Below, one piece after another: positions 1 to 14,400 of a stretch of 64,000 bases of DNA. Source of the stretch: Hofstenia miamia (Eukaryota > Xenacoelomorpha > Acoela). How positions within the stretch are numbered: the stretch's first letter is position 1; each line of letters begins with the position of its first letter. The translations under genes were made by a program, and so were the position numbers. The notes below the pieces were generated by a model. The model made no database searches, was not told the origin of the DNA, and saw only the letters and a program-made list of their open reading frames with translations. Location of the stretch: positions 1,313,865 to 1,377,864 of the forward strand of contig SCFE01000042.1 of the NCBI GenBank assembly GCA_004352715.1, read 5' to 3'.

Positions 1-9
1 ATATATATA

Positions 10-40
<31 letters not shown>

Positions 41-42
41 TC
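1..42. repeat. AT microsatellite at window edge
   Basis: AT dinucleotides with one aatt interruption. Confidence 0.9.
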
Positions 43-1321
43 TGCTCAGATACCTACAATCTCAACTTATCCTGCTGAGAGTTCAAAGATATAATGGCTG
101 TAAAATACACCGATAACTTCGTCGTTTTTTGCATCGAATGTGCAAGCAACAAAAAAAAGTAGATCTGTGAAAAATACAAATACGTCGCTTAAAACTTTTA
201 ACAATGCTAAGCTTATAAATTAAACCTACGAACAGAATTAAAAAATTCGAAAACCATTTTTTGAAGAAGCAGACGAAACAGTTGGAACAACTATTAAGTA
301 AACTTTATAGGCTTTTTAGTTCAATGAAATCACAGGTTCCTGCATTTACAGATAAAAAACAAAAGTTCGATTGTCGGATTTGCAGAATAGACGGCGCTAG
401 TTAATGGAACCATACACAGAAAGATATGCAGCTATAAAAAAATCATGAAACATTAATTGGGCTTAGAAATGCATCCTTATCAGCAGACTAAGCCTTTTAT
501 ACGTTGCGCTCTCCTAAAGCAAATGAAAGTATAGGTAGGGATAACATTGCGACAGTGATTTATATATATATATATAAAGTGATCTACACATAAGGCCATT
601 TAGTCGTAAATTCAACCCCAATATATATATATATACGGTAATCTAGATTACCATTTTCGTTCAATCGCTTATACATATATGGATGAATAGTTATAAAAAA
701 CTACATCAAGCTATATTGATTGCCATCCAGACAAATAAAATGCCATTGAACTAATCCATGATGGAATTTAAAATCGAATATTAATTGAACAATATTTAAT
801 ATTTTCAAATACTTCAGGCACAGCAATAAACCTTAGTTAATTTGCCCAAATTTCCTATTATGCTTGGCGAAAATTATTTGAAAATCTGAAGAAATAGTTT
901 GTCTTTTTAAAAGTAATTTAACAGAAATCAAAACGTCCTGATTGAAGCAAAATAACGAAAATTTTAAATTTTTGTTCTGTAAGCTTATCGTATCAGTCAT
1001 TTTAAAAAAATTGAAGAAATTATCATTATTCGAGTGACACTGATTATACATTGAGTAAAAGTTAAATTTTTTTAAGGGTGAGCTTATCTGAAAACACATA
1101 TTGTTGAGATTAGAACTGGTTTGCTGTTGTATTGGTTGCGTTTACCTCATATTTGCCTGAGATGTACTGGCACACTAGTTAATATTTACCATGATGCGTC
1201 CTGGCATACTTGTCACCCTGTAGTGTATATTGTATATAATTGTAATCTTTGTCGCTTGAGTTTTAATAAAACGATTTTACTCATTGGTACTGTGAAATCA
1301 TTACATGGTGACAGAGGTGGG
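43..1321. other. AT-rich non-coding
   Basis: No splice-bounded coding frame or repeat with recognisable ends was seen. Short AT microsatellites occur near 560-577 and 622-635. Confidence 0.6.
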
Positions 1322-1394
1322 ATGGCATTCGAAACATTGAAGCCTCTTCCCTTTGATATTGATAGTCCAAGTATAGCAATCGAATGGACCAAAT
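1322..1394 (+). mobile_element. possible LTR-retrotransposon gag start, cut by gap
   Basis: ATG at 1322 opens MAFETLKPLPFDIDSPSIAI and EWTK before the N run. A short P-x-PFD-x-[DE] start followed by a W-x-x-W segment is typical of Ty3/gypsy-type Gag N-termini; base composition is richer in GC than its surroundings. The rest is lost in the gap, so this is a weak assignment. Confidence 0.35.
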
Positions 1395-2394
1395 NNNNNN
1401 NNNNNNNNNNNNNNNNNNNNNNNNNNNNNNNNNNNNNNNNNNNNNNNNNNNNNNNNNNNNNNNNNNNNNNNNNNNNNNNNNNNNNNNNNNNNNNNNNNNN
1501 NNNNNNNNNNNNNNNNNNNNNNNNNNNNNNNNNNNNNNNNNNNNNNNNNNNNNNNNNNNNNNNNNNNNNNNNNNNNNNNNNNNNNNNNNNNNNNNNNNNN
1601 NNNNNNNNNNNNNNNNNNNNNNNNNNNNNNNNNNNNNNNNNNNNNNNNNNNNNNNNNNNNNNNNNNNNNNNNNNNNNNNNNNNNNNNNNNNNNNNNNNNN
1701 NNNNNNNNNNNNNNNNNNNNNNNNNNNNNNNNNNNNNNNNNNNNNNNNNNNNNNNNNNNNNNNNNNNNNNNNNNNNNNNNNNNNNNNNNNNNNNNNNNNN
1801 NNNNNNNNNNNNNNNNNNNNNNNNNNNNNNNNNNNNNNNNNNNNNNNNNNNNNNNNNNNNNNNNNNNNNNNNNNNNNNNNNNNNNNNNNNNNNNNNNNNN
1901 NNNNNNNNNNNNNNNNNNNNNNNNNNNNNNNNNNNNNNNNNNNNNNNNNNNNNNNNNNNNNNNNNNNNNNNNNNNNNNNNNNNNNNNNNNNNNNNNNNNN
2001 NNNNNNNNNNNNNNNNNNNNNNNNNNNNNNNNNNNNNNNNNNNNNNNNNNNNNNNNNNNNNNNNNNNNNNNNNNNNNNNNNNNNNNNNNNNNNNNNNNNN
2101 NNNNNNNNNNNNNNNNNNNNNNNNNNNNNNNNNNNNNNNNNNNNNNNNNNNNNNNNNNNNNNNNNNNNNNNNNNNNNNNNNNNNNNNNNNNNNNNNNNNN
2201 NNNNNNNNNNNNNNNNNNNNNNNNNNNNNNNNNNNNNNNNNNNNNNNNNNNNNNNNNNNNNNNNNNNNNNNNNNNNNNNNNNNNNNNNNNNNNNNNNNNN
2301 NNNNNNNNNNNNNNNNNNNNNNNNNNNNNNNNNNNNNNNNNNNNNNNNNNNNNNNNNNNNNNNNNNNNNNNNNNNNNNNNNNNNNNNNNNNNNN
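1395..2394. other. scaffold gap, 1000 N
   Basis: Exactly 1000 unknown bases, a conventional placeholder of unknown true size. Any ORF drawn through it is meaningless. Confidence 0.99.
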
Positions 2395-5010
2395 AAAAAA
2401 TATTAAAATCAAAATAATAGTGGCAGGCACTTGCTAGCTAAACCAACTAAAAAGAATAAGAGATACATTAGTAAGAAGTACCGTAAATCCGCGTGTCTAA
2501 AAATTATATATTTAAACTTCTCACTAAGTTCCGGGTTAAGGAATATTTTCGAATGACCAAATACTGATTCGATAATTGTGATTAAATTACGTTTTTTAAA
2601 TGAATGGATAACTTATGTGGAAGGACAAAATTATTGTGGCATAGCAGATGCGCTTATACACTCTGCATACATTTAACTTAAAAACAACTTTTAAAATATG
2701 GGGTACAGTTTCTACATGGTGGCGGCTTATGCACGGGGATTTAGGGTAATTACTAGGTTTTATTTGCTACCTAAAAATTTAAACTTTTAAAATTGACATT
2801 ATGTACCGAAAACCCCATTTTCCATATCCTTTTGAAATTTGAAATTACATGGGTCTAAATTTATTTCAGCATTACAAAGTTGAAATTAAAAACTAAAATA
2901 AAATATCATCTTTTGAAGTCGTAATACCACATGGTTATATGAATTATACGACATTTTTCGTATATAACAGGGAATTGACTTCTAAATTTTGACTTCATTG
3001 ACTTATGATAGACTCAGTAATTACAAATGTACATGAACTTTATTGAAAATTAAGGTCTGACAAAGAGAATAGAATTTTTTACTGCCCCATAGAAGCATGT
3101 TTAACATCAAAATTCAAGAAAATGCATACAACCTTACAGATATGTTACATATCACAAATTTATTAAAACTGCAATGGATTTTTCGACTTTGATCATAAAG
3201 GAAAGTGATAGCGTTACAAAGAAATAAGTGCGTTAAATGGGCACATTATAAAATCGGATTTTTTTTAAGAAATAAAATCTAAAAATAGCTCGTTTTCTTG
3301 AAAGAATTTTGATAAAAATTTGCGGGCTAATCAACGATATAATTGTAGCTGCATGATTAATAGACCTTTCTTCTTAAGAAATTTCCTGAGTTTATCAACG
3401 TGTAATATTCTAGACTTCGTACAGAAATGCTTCTAATTTTCATCTTGCAAAATATTGAACCGAGGGTTTGCATACAATACACATACTTTTAAATATAATA
3501 TCTATCAATTTTTAGCAAGATACCGCGGTATCGGTATACTACCGAGCCCTACTACTATTTTTTATGTTGATAGGCGCATGTCAAAATAGTCTCTGCACTT
3601 ATGTAACAAAGGTAATTAGAGTGAGCCTAAGATTTGAATTTCAAATTTAATGCATGTGCTATCATTTTTTTCAAGTACACTTAATGTTTTAATATACGCC
3701 AATAATCAAACATACACTTATGTGGTTCATATGTCATCTTTGCAGAATTCGGTAATTATTATATGGGCTATCAAGTTTCTACTATAAGTATAGTAGATTT
3801 AGACAAGACAACTGAAACGATGTCAGCTGCAATTTACAGCTGCACTCCTCATATATATTTGCTCGCTGGGCCTCTGCTCAGAATATGTCCACACCGATTT
3901 CTATGCCTGTCCAATTTATACATTATTTTTGAAGCAGATGTATTCCTGTTTTCAATTATATCTCTCTAATCTTATCTTATCCTATAAAATCTCCAAAACC
4001 ATCCAAATGTAAATTTCTCGGGTAGGCTCGGGTGGAAGGTTTTTTCTATAAAGTCCACAGTAATTACAGTTGTATAGGTTTTAGCGCTACATTGAACAAT
4101 TGAACAATATGCTACATGTAGCTGTTTTGTCGTATATGACAACTAATGCATAGCAAAGCATTTAATTTTTCCACAACCGACTAGCTAGTTATGAGAAATT
4201 TTGTTTGTTTTGATGACATTGTTGCTGTTTTCAAAGCACATTTTTTTACATTTCAGCCTTGTTCGTCAAAACTTTTCCCGTGGTAACTGGTAAGAGATCG
4301 GTGTCTGTTTGGAGTTTCATAAATGATCAGGGGCAAATCTGGAGATATTCGTTTTATTACTATTATATTACGTTCTACCATTTTATTACGTTCAATTTGT
4401 TAGTTAAAGTTTTTCAATTGGTCTTAGACATGTCAAATATTTTTAGAAATGAGTAATTCCGAAATGAACAATTCGGATTAAATTTCTGAAGAAGAGTCGG
4501 ATCGGGTTGGGTCGGGTTCAAAAAATGTGACCCGAAAAAGCTCATTCTAAAAAGTATTCAAAACTTTTGTATTCATTAAGTGGAACACATAATATATTCT
4601 AATAATCATATCGATTATAAGAAATTTTATATGGAATTTAACATTACGCATATTTAAATTTTATTTTGCTCAAGAAAGCGGTTCTCAGCAGCACTTTGTA
4701 TATTTAACGAAATTCCTACTATTTTGACATTTAATGTTGTTTGCCTTAGTGTCGTAATTATATTTATAAAAGGGAATTGTGTTAATTCACATGTTTTTTT
4801 CTCAAATTTTTAGCAATATTTCTTTGTTATTGCCCGAAGAAATGCTGATAGAAATTTAAGGCATACATGTTATTAGACTTTTTGGTGTTAAGGCCGCAGC
4901 TTAAATTTTATATGTTTCTTGTATGTAAATAATTTAATAGATTCAGATTCATTTAAATGTATGCTTACAATTGAATAGAAAATTTTATCAATATATATTC
5001 ATTTTCATAT

Positions 5011-5042
<32 letters not shown>
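2395..5042. other. non-coding, with two short GC-rich repeat ends
   Basis: Mostly featureless AT-rich sequence. 3523-3555 holds a palindromic taccgcggtatcggta block and 4495-4535 a gggtcgggtt-type block. Both resemble transposon termini, but no partner ends were found. Confidence 0.5.
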
Positions 5043-6042
5043 NNNNNNNNNNNNNNNNNNNNNNNNNNNNNNNNNNNNNNNNNNNNNNNNNNNNNNNNNN
5101 NNNNNNNNNNNNNNNNNNNNNNNNNNNNNNNNNNNNNNNNNNNNNNNNNNNNNNNNNNNNNNNNNNNNNNNNNNNNNNNNNNNNNNNNNNNNNNNNNNNN
5201 NNNNNNNNNNNNNNNNNNNNNNNNNNNNNNNNNNNNNNNNNNNNNNNNNNNNNNNNNNNNNNNNNNNNNNNNNNNNNNNNNNNNNNNNNNNNNNNNNNNN
5301 NNNNNNNNNNNNNNNNNNNNNNNNNNNNNNNNNNNNNNNNNNNNNNNNNNNNNNNNNNNNNNNNNNNNNNNNNNNNNNNNNNNNNNNNNNNNNNNNNNNN
5401 NNNNNNNNNNNNNNNNNNNNNNNNNNNNNNNNNNNNNNNNNNNNNNNNNNNNNNNNNNNNNNNNNNNNNNNNNNNNNNNNNNNNNNNNNNNNNNNNNNNN
5501 NNNNNNNNNNNNNNNNNNNNNNNNNNNNNNNNNNNNNNNNNNNNNNNNNNNNNNNNNNNNNNNNNNNNNNNNNNNNNNNNNNNNNNNNNNNNNNNNNNNN
5601 NNNNNNNNNNNNNNNNNNNNNNNNNNNNNNNNNNNNNNNNNNNNNNNNNNNNNNNNNNNNNNNNNNNNNNNNNNNNNNNNNNNNNNNNNNNNNNNNNNNN
5701 NNNNNNNNNNNNNNNNNNNNNNNNNNNNNNNNNNNNNNNNNNNNNNNNNNNNNNNNNNNNNNNNNNNNNNNNNNNNNNNNNNNNNNNNNNNNNNNNNNNN
5801 NNNNNNNNNNNNNNNNNNNNNNNNNNNNNNNNNNNNNNNNNNNNNNNNNNNNNNNNNNNNNNNNNNNNNNNNNNNNNNNNNNNNNNNNNNNNNNNNNNNN
5901 NNNNNNNNNNNNNNNNNNNNNNNNNNNNNNNNNNNNNNNNNNNNNNNNNNNNNNNNNNNNNNNNNNNNNNNNNNNNNNNNNNNNNNNNNNNNNNNNNNNN
6001 NNNNNNNNNNNNNNNNNNNNNNNNNNNNNNNNNNNNNNNNNN
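5043..6042. other. scaffold gap, 1000 N
   Basis: A second gap of exactly 1000 N, entered from an AT microsatellite (about 5009-5042), which probably caused the assembly break. Confidence 0.99.
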
Positions 6043-9000
6043 TCAATTGAGGTTGGTTATTAGTTATTACATTACCTCCGGCTATTTTTTCGTATTATTC
6101 ATGAATACATTGTAAAAAGCACTGTGTAGAGTATATAGCTAATGGTGTCAAAATGTTTTATTTCAACAAGATAATGATTTCTCATTTGTTACTGAAATCA
6201 TCTTAGCCCCATGGAATACAGGTAGTTCTTACAATTTGTGATAGGTTCTATGAACAATTTTTAAGCGCTCATAACTAAAGAACAAATGAAATATTTAAAA
6301 CCTGCAACCGCAATAGTATAAATGATTGTCGCCCTCTTTTGTCATTATGATCCCTACCGCAGAAGATTTGGCTGAGCTACTACAGAAAACCAATTTTTTT
6401 AGATTCAGTGTTGCTCCCAAGAGCCTTATACTGTATTACATTAGGTAGATAGAAAATTTAAAAGTTTCATTGAAAAATTGGTTAATGCCTTCAAATGCTG
6501 TAGGCACAGGAATAATTTTAATCAAAAAGTTCACCATTACATGTGTGGACTTTTAACCATAAATGTGCCAATATCCAAGGATTCTCAAATTTCTAAATAT
6601 ACATGGAGAAGTTGTTTGAAAATGTGGAAAAATCCGACTTTAACTTTTTGGATAATTGTAATAAAGTTGAGACGCTCTACCGGAAACAATTGATTCTAAG
6701 TTTCAACTAAGTAATTGTTCTTGACAAGTTTGTATGTTCAGCTGTATATCTTTGTTTTGAATAGGCTATGCAATCAAACTAATACAAGTAAAAGTAGGAT
6801 ATAGTAAATATAGACTGTAGGTTACATTTATTTGGTGAAGGGCTAGTTATGAACATTGGAGTACAATACACATTTCTCTGTTATTTACCAAAGGTGTCCC
6901 TTTGTATCCCTACGCGTTCTTAGGTTTGAAAGATATCTCTTGGACTGATATGTATTTATTATGCTACAAGGGTATTAATGCTAATTACGTATTTCACACA
7001 TAATTATTTCTATACAAAATTGGATTTGCAATACCTAACATAGAAGCTGTTGTTTTGATTCTGGCTTTGATAAAATAGCAGGTTGCATGCCTCTAATGAA
7101 GCTAATGAAAAGACTAAAGAATACTCATTGGGAATACAAAACATGAGAAATGGTTTATAATGGCATAGCTTTATGAAAAAACAGAAAATCCTCTAGCAAA
7201 AATAATAGCAATACAAATAATTAAGAGATCATCTACATATCAGATTAGCAAGAAGAGCTCGTATAATGGATCAACTCATTAAAATTCAATAATACCTAAC
7301 ACACAGTATGATAAAATATCATTATCAATGCCTTTCTGCGACTATTCGGTCTATTGGGTTCATGTGCACTGTTTTTGGTCATCCATAGGTTAAAACTAGT
7401 AAATCCACTGGTTGTTAATCAACCCTTCAAGTTTGTTTTCTCAAATATCCCAGAAAGCTATGGAATGAGTTTTACTTTTTCCCTTGAGGAAATTGGAACC
7501 CCCCCCCGGAAATGCTGATGCAAATTGTTCTTACTGTTCTCTCCAATTCCTTTATTCCGTAATTCCAGTTTTTTGGATTATGATTATTTCATCAATAATG
7601 TTCATGCTTACACGGAGTGCTTTAATCCAAGCATTTCAACTACTGAAGGTCTTGAAAATATACTGTGGAACAGGGCTGTCGTCCTACTCTTTGGGCAGGG
7701 TGGAACGCTGAAAATTTTTTTGGTTCTTTTTTCATTCTAAATTAAATAAATATACCAATTGCTTGGCTAGGCCTTCCTAATTCCAGAAAATGTATGGCTT
7801 TTTTAATTCATTATATTGTTCATGATGTGCATGTTATCGTACTTCTCCAACTCGATTAATCAATTACTAATTATCGATAAATCTAACGATTATTTGCACT
7901 CATTGAATTGTCAGTATGCGTTTCGTGTTAGTTGAAAATTTGGTGCAGTTAGTAATTAATAAAAATTTACTGGCTACAAATCTTTTAGGAAAAACTTAGA
8001 TATATTTTCTTCACGATGATAATCAGGTTTATCTAGTCAAAGAGGACATTAATTCTAATTTAATAAAAAAGAACTACATTAATAATGAATAATACAAATC
8101 AAGAGTAATTGACCAGTAAAAGGGCACTCTAAAATCAGAATTTGACATTTCCACTAATTAGCCTGTTTTACTTGTTTAGGTTTAATTATTTTCTGAAAAA
8201 ACATATATTAGGATTGTATAATTAAACAAAATTAAGACTTTGTGTTTTAACAATTAATTTTTGAAAATAAGAAAGCTTATATTACTTTTAGGCAAAGCTA
8301 AATTATACCTATTGGCCTAAAATGCATTAGCACAACAGACTAGTACATTTCTAAGTGATTTTTTTATGCTAATTCTTGAAACAGAATAATACAAACACGA
8401 TTATAACTCCCACATGTTTTATTGAAAAGCTAAATTAACATTAAAAATGCTAAGAAATGTGCAAGTCACGGTCTGCAGACAACTGTAATGTTTTGTTAAT
8501 TGACGCTCACAACAGTGAGCATTGTTTCGTTTTGCTTTGTCTCATAAACGTTAGTTTAGGTGGGAATTACAAAATAAATACCTAATCGTTCAAGCAAGAA
8601 GAACACTTCGTTTATCGAATTTTGCTGTTTTGCAAAAACCTTAATGTTTTTTCTTCGACTTGCTGTAAATAATTTTGTTTTCTAACGGTGTGGATGTGGA
8701 GCTTCATCAAATTCATAACCAAAACAATAGCATTAGGTCAGGATAATCATAATACCAGTTTACACGATATTTTTTTGGCTTTTTTTATAAAAATGTGTTT
8801 CACATACTAAACCTACCTAGAAAATTGGTAGATTTTGAGGTAAGCTAACTGTTACTTTAAGATGAAGTCTATAGATTTTATTGTTAACCCTATTTTTACT
8901 AGAGCGTTATTTTAAATAACAAGTCAATTTGTCCACATTTTGAAACAATTTATTCAAGCTTGTTAAGAAATATTGAAAGTGTTTTGCATGAAAACTTCTA

Positions 9001-9124
9001 TGCGGGTGAGCCACGATAAAGATTTGTGCTAAAACTTATTCTTATGCTCCAAGTACTTGCAAATACGATTTTTTTTCAATGATCTTTTTAAAATGTTCAA
9101 ATTCTTTCCACACCTTGTGTTCAG
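6043..9124. other. non-coding upstream or intronic sequence
   Basis: I see no supportable exon, RNA gene or repeat end here. The unfound 5' exon(s) and promoter of the ANKFN1 gene could be here or in the gaps. Confidence 0.5.
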
Positions 9125-9210
9125 TTAGTGAAGCTGTCTAATGTTCATCGGAGCAACAACTACTCTGAAGACAATCTATGTGACTCCCGTCCAGCAGAGA
9201 GGAGCTCAAA
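9125..9210 (+). CDS. ANKFN1: ANKFN1 exon 1 (first detected, internal)
   Basis: Acceptor ttgtgttcag and donor gtaaga enclose 86 nt with one open frame (begins LVKLSNVHRSNNYSED). It ends two bases into a codon, and exon 2 supplies exactly one base to complete a Lys. Placed in this gene by phase and strand only; it could belong to another gene. Confidence 0.5.
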
Positions 9211-11373
9211 GTAAGAATTTGTCAAGTTTAGCCTTGAGTTGCGAAAAAACACGAAAGTATAATAAATTACATATTTGGTAACAGAGGATTCTACTAATTA
9301 AGGCAATTTTTAATTTAAAATATCATCGCTTTTGAGGGGGATAACCTCTGACTTCGCGCAAAGGCCCACCAGGACGGGAAAGAGCCAGGTCGCTAGTATA
9401 AGTAGATTAGAAAGAGGATACAATTCTCCAATCACAACAATCATGACTAAGGTAACTCACGCCATAATATTTGAACTATGCTTGATTGCTGTGGATGTGT
9501 AGCAGGATTCAATCTTGATGGCTCTACAAGGCATCCAACAAATGTCGTGGGTGTCAAGAACATCTACACCGCGTTCAAAGATCTTATGCAGATGACATTT
9601 TTTGGAATAAAACTAAAACTACTATTCTGTAGAAGCTGGTTTTTATGAGAAACATTCTATGTACTTGACTATAATTATTCTAAATTTTCAGAAGGATAGT
9701 TTGAATATTTTTAAAACAAACATGTAAAAACAGAATGTTTGGTGTCCAGAGCTATTATGCATTTTGTCATTCTGTCAAATTTCAACAATTATTACTGTTT
9801 CGAATATCATTTGAGTTATTGTAATAGGTAAGAATAAGTCATTAAGTGCATATGAGCGAGCAAAAATTACTAGAAGAGCTGCTGAAGGTGCATCCTCATT
9901 GGATATAGCCAAAGAGTTAAAACGTGACTTAAGAATTGTGAAAAAGGCCATTGAGGACATCAATTTTACGCGAAAAGTTAAGAATGATGCTGATAAAAGC
10001 AAATTAACACCATGAGATATGGCGAAAATTGGCGAGAGTTGCTAAAAAAATGCCATCGCAAAGCAGTAAAGCAATATTTGACTCTGCTGGTATTGGTGGA
10101 GTTTGCCGTCAGACGCGATTTACTGCGTTAAAAAAGGTGGCCACTGTCTTCAAACCCAAATTAAGGCCACCAATAACAAAGAAGAACAAGCAGAAAAGAA
10201 TGGCTTATGCACGAACATACATATTTCAGTAAAGTAATATTCACAGGCGAATGTCGTGCTACACTTGATGGACCTGATGGATGGTCAAAAGGCTGGCTTT
10301 CAATAGATGAATCTATTCCTTTAAGGCTTAGACAATAGCAAGGTGGAGGTGGGGTGATGTCGGGCAGACGCTGATTTCGGGTGCCCGAAGGTGTTAAAAT
10401 GAATTCGAAGACATATGTTGACTTTTTGACAGAAAAGAAAATTTATTTTCATGGTATTGAAGACAGAGTAGAGGATTCAAGTGAAAATGTAACCTCATGC
10501 ATGATAATGCTCCAGCTTATGCTTCGAGGTTCACAACAGAGTTTTTAGCTTCCACAACATCAAAGATGACTCTCTTATGGTATGGCCTCCTTCTTCACCA
10601 GACCTGAATTGCATCGAGAATTTGTGGAGCATCATCAAATCAAAAGTGGAAAGCAATATTAATCGAAAGACAGACTCTGGGAGGCAATTGAGGCCACTTT
10701 CTGTAACATCAGCTCCTCATTTANAAGTATTCTATCCATCTTGATACAATTGACGATTTATCACCCAAAAACTTTTTGAGCCATGCTAATCCACTATTAT
10801 CTGTTCTTACTCTAAATGTCTGATCTGCTAAAAAGTAACGAAATTTCTTTATACTTTCAACTAACTCCAACATTTCCAATTTTGTTGAGCCATAGTTTTC
10901 TTCGCTTTGTTTCAATTTATGACTAAAAAACTGTATAGGCACCTCTCTGCCNGCTCCAGCTTATGCTTCGAGGTTCACAACAGAGTTTTTAGCTTCCACA
11001 ACATCAAAGATGACTCTCTTATGGTATGGCCTCCTTCTTCACCAGACCTGAATTGCATCGAGAATTTGTGGAGCATCATCAAATCAAAAGTGGAAAGCAA
11101 TATTAATCGAAAGACAGACTCTGGGAGGCAATTGAGGCCACTTTCTGTAACATCAGCTCCTCATTTATTTCGAAACTGACTCTCTCCATGGATAACCGCC
11201 TGGTGAAGGTCACTGAGACAAAAGGGGACTATATAAACATGTAAATTAAACTGAAATCATGCCCAAACTGACTGGCTGTATTATTTCCATATGCACAAAG
11301 TGCATAATAAGTGTAAATAGTATATATATATATATNTGTTAATTAGCTTTTATTCGTTTGTATACAATGTAGT

Positions 11374-11425
<52 letters not shown>

Positions 11426-14400
11426 ACTACATTGTATACAAACGAATAAAAGCTAATTAACATTAATAGGGATAATTTCATTTATTTGTAATTTTTTTGA
11501 AATTTATGTAATGTGAATAATAGCCTGGACACCAGAAATTTCGTTTTTTCTGATTCTTTTAAAAAATATTTAATATATCATTCTGAAAATTTAGAATAAT
11601 CATTGAAATGTATGCAAAATATTTGTAATAAAAAATTAGTTTTCTCAGAATAATAGTTTTAATTTTATTTGAAAAAATGTCATCTGCATAATATCTTTGA
11701 ACGCGGTGTATTTTATTTCATACAACGTGCCAGTTTCATTGATTGTGTACGATATAGTATTTGAGAAATATCCAAATTGTGTTAACTACACTAGTTCCTG
11801 ATAAAAAGCAAAGGCAGGGAAATGGCATGAAAATCAATTTTTTTAAAGTGTCTGTACTTTTTAAGTATAGACCTTTGGTTTTTTCAGAAAAGTAGAAAGA
11901 AAAATTAACAATTTCACTGAAACAGTATTAATTCTATTTGCTGACTGTACACATGACATTAAATAACTTAAAGAATATGTTAGAAGTTATAGTGGTATCA
12001 AATTTAGTGTTGTAACCTTGTGCTTTGATTACTGCAGCTCTAAAACATGACATTGACAAGATCAAGTTCTCACAATACTCCTGCGATATCTCCAAACCCA
12101 CAAACCCTCAATGGTGTTCCGTAGATTCTCCATCAAAGTCGGGTTCGTTTGCTATTTCCGCCTTCAGGTAATTTTCGATGAGTTTTACGTCTTTCAAGGA
12201 CCCAGGCCAATTGTCCATTACGATGTATGTTTGGATGTCAAACCAGCGTTAAGCCACAGCCGCAATGTGGCACCAGACACCGTCCTGTTGAAAAATAATG
12301 GTGTTCTGACTAAGCACATTGATGTAGATTCTTGCATTCATGGTAGTGGCATAAATCACAATCCACCTCTGCAAGCAGCACTGATGTAACCCCCATATCA
12401 TAGCCTTGGCAGGCACGTTGATGGCTTGAATTACGTATTGTGACTCATATTGTGTTGACGGCTCACGGCTGACAAAGTTATGGTAACTCCATCCAATGTG
12501 AATGCGCCCTCATAAACTTCAGGCTGTCCTTGACACTCTTTGTAGATAATCTAAGCTTATGAACCAAACAGTAGGCTACGATAGATGATTCGTGCAATAA
12601 TAACCTTAGTTGAAAAATCTTTACACTAAAATCTTTGAAGAAATTGCAGATCTTTAAGGAAAAGTAATTTTTACTGCAAGATCTTTAAGGATACAGAATT
12701 CTTGTATAAAATTTAAGAAATTGCAGACCTTTAAAGAATATAAAGTTTTATCTTACAAGATCTTTAAAGAAATAATTTCCTGTTAAAAATCAAAGAAATT
12801 GCAGATCATTATTTTATGTTGAATGGTTATAAGTTTTAGTAGCATATATGTTTTTAGGTTTGACTTAGCAACATAGAATTTCTTTATCATATTATAAGAC
12901 TTTAGAAGTACCATACATTTAACAAATATTTCAAACATAAATATTTAGTTGTTTTGCAAGTAGAAAATCAAAAATTACTCATAGCATCATTTAATGTATG
13001 AAATGTAGAAAATTCCCAGGGAACAAAATGCATTGATTGCAAGCATAGAATTTCTCTTTCTATAAACATTGAAATTATATATGTTTTATTATGAGATGAT
13101 TATACATGGTTATATGGATATATATACATACATAATTTTAATGACTCATTTAAAATATTCGCCCAATCCCAATGAAATATTGGCCTAGGTGTCCTTAACA
13201 AATCGCGGTTTTGCTAATAATATAATTAATCTTAAAATAGTGTATCACGCAGAGCAAAGTCATTGCATATTATTGTATTAACTCTTAGGCCGCTCGCAAA
13301 CGATATAACTTTTGTTGCAAAACCAATTGGAGGAATTCAAATTATTTGAAAATTACATATCACATTGCTCGCTATAATTGGCTAAGCAATGACAATAGTA
13401 TGCAATGTTATACAGACGTGCGTTATTTGCTCCTAGATGCCATAGTCAGCTAGTGGTTATGCACAAACAATGCACCATGTAAGCCATAAACTGTTTTCAT
13501 GCATTTTCCATACATAAATCATCTTTATCAATAAAGTGCTTTCAAGAACTACCAAAAGCAAAACTTCGTTCCAACTAAATTGAAATTGTGTAGTTTGCAT
13601 TTTGATAATCTGCTCTTTATTTGACACATGAACATTCAAAGAAAACCAAACGTTTTTCCAACATATTCATAAATTTTCAGCAATTCAAATTCTAAATGAA
13701 GCATATCCTTCTAAGCAGTGAGTGGCATAGTGCGGTTTGAGGTAAGCTTTATAATTATTCCTATAACTTTAATATTTAATTGTAATTGCAGAGATAATTA
13801 ATTTAAACTAATTTATTATATATATATATATATATATAAATTATATAGCATGGAAAATTTTGGACCAGGAGCTACCTGATATAAAATTTTCAAAAAAAAT
13901 TTTTAAATACATCATTATAATTTTATATTAATTAAACATTATTTTATGTACATCTGTTTATATTTTGCAATGTGAAATCAAGATAACCATGGCTATGCAA
14001 CAAACTTTGTACATTTTCATTTTCTAAATGACCAATTCAGTGGGATATGTTTGTTCTATTACATTTAAATCATTGATATCCAGAAGTTGTGGCGTCTTTG
14101 GTAAGAGTGTTGTAGCTCTAATACATGTATATGCTACCAAAACAGCTAATAGTAATATCCATAATTTGATTTTAATCGTGTTTATGAGCAACAGATTATG
14201 CTCCTTGATTTCCAAACATTTTATCATAATGAATCTTCGCAATGCAACTTTTTAAAATTACACCTAAAGATTAGATTGTCTAAATTTAGCCTCTCTTCTT
14301 GTAAATCACAGTGAAAATTTAGGCATAATTCTGGAGATGTTCACAGAAATAGCATGTAAAATAAGAATCGAGGAATTTGGAAAATCTTTGCTNATATATA

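Larger units (their letters stand above)
9780..11190 (+). pseudogene. Tc1/mariner-type transposase relic, with assembly insertion
   Basis: An N-terminal helix-turn-helix region (about 9829-10013; SSLDIAKELKRDLRIVKKAI) stops at a TGA. Then come pieces of the second HTH (10029-10232), the catalytic core (FTGECRATLDGPDGW, about 10240-10290; the Asp expected after FT is Gly), MHDNAPAYASRFTTEF (second Asp) and, in another frame, PSSPDLNCIENLWSIIK (third acidic residue). Frameshifts and stops make it dead. The 3' third is present twice around a foreign 227-bp insert; see the duplicate entry. Confidence 0.85.

Noticed and set aside
1121-2437. Apparent 438-residue ORF and its overlaps
   Set aside because: Most of it is translation of N. 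Only the segment 1322-1394 has any protein-like content.
4971-6050. Apparent 350+-residue ORFs on both strands
   Set aside because: Translation of the second N gap and the AT microsatellite.
7484-7740. Two overlapping ORFs near 7.5 kb
   Set aside because: Neither has a recognisable motif or splice sites; the cccccccc run at 7501 breaks any coherent frame.
14024-14255. Overlapping ORFs on both strands
   Set aside because: No homology, no splice context, ordinary intronic base composition.
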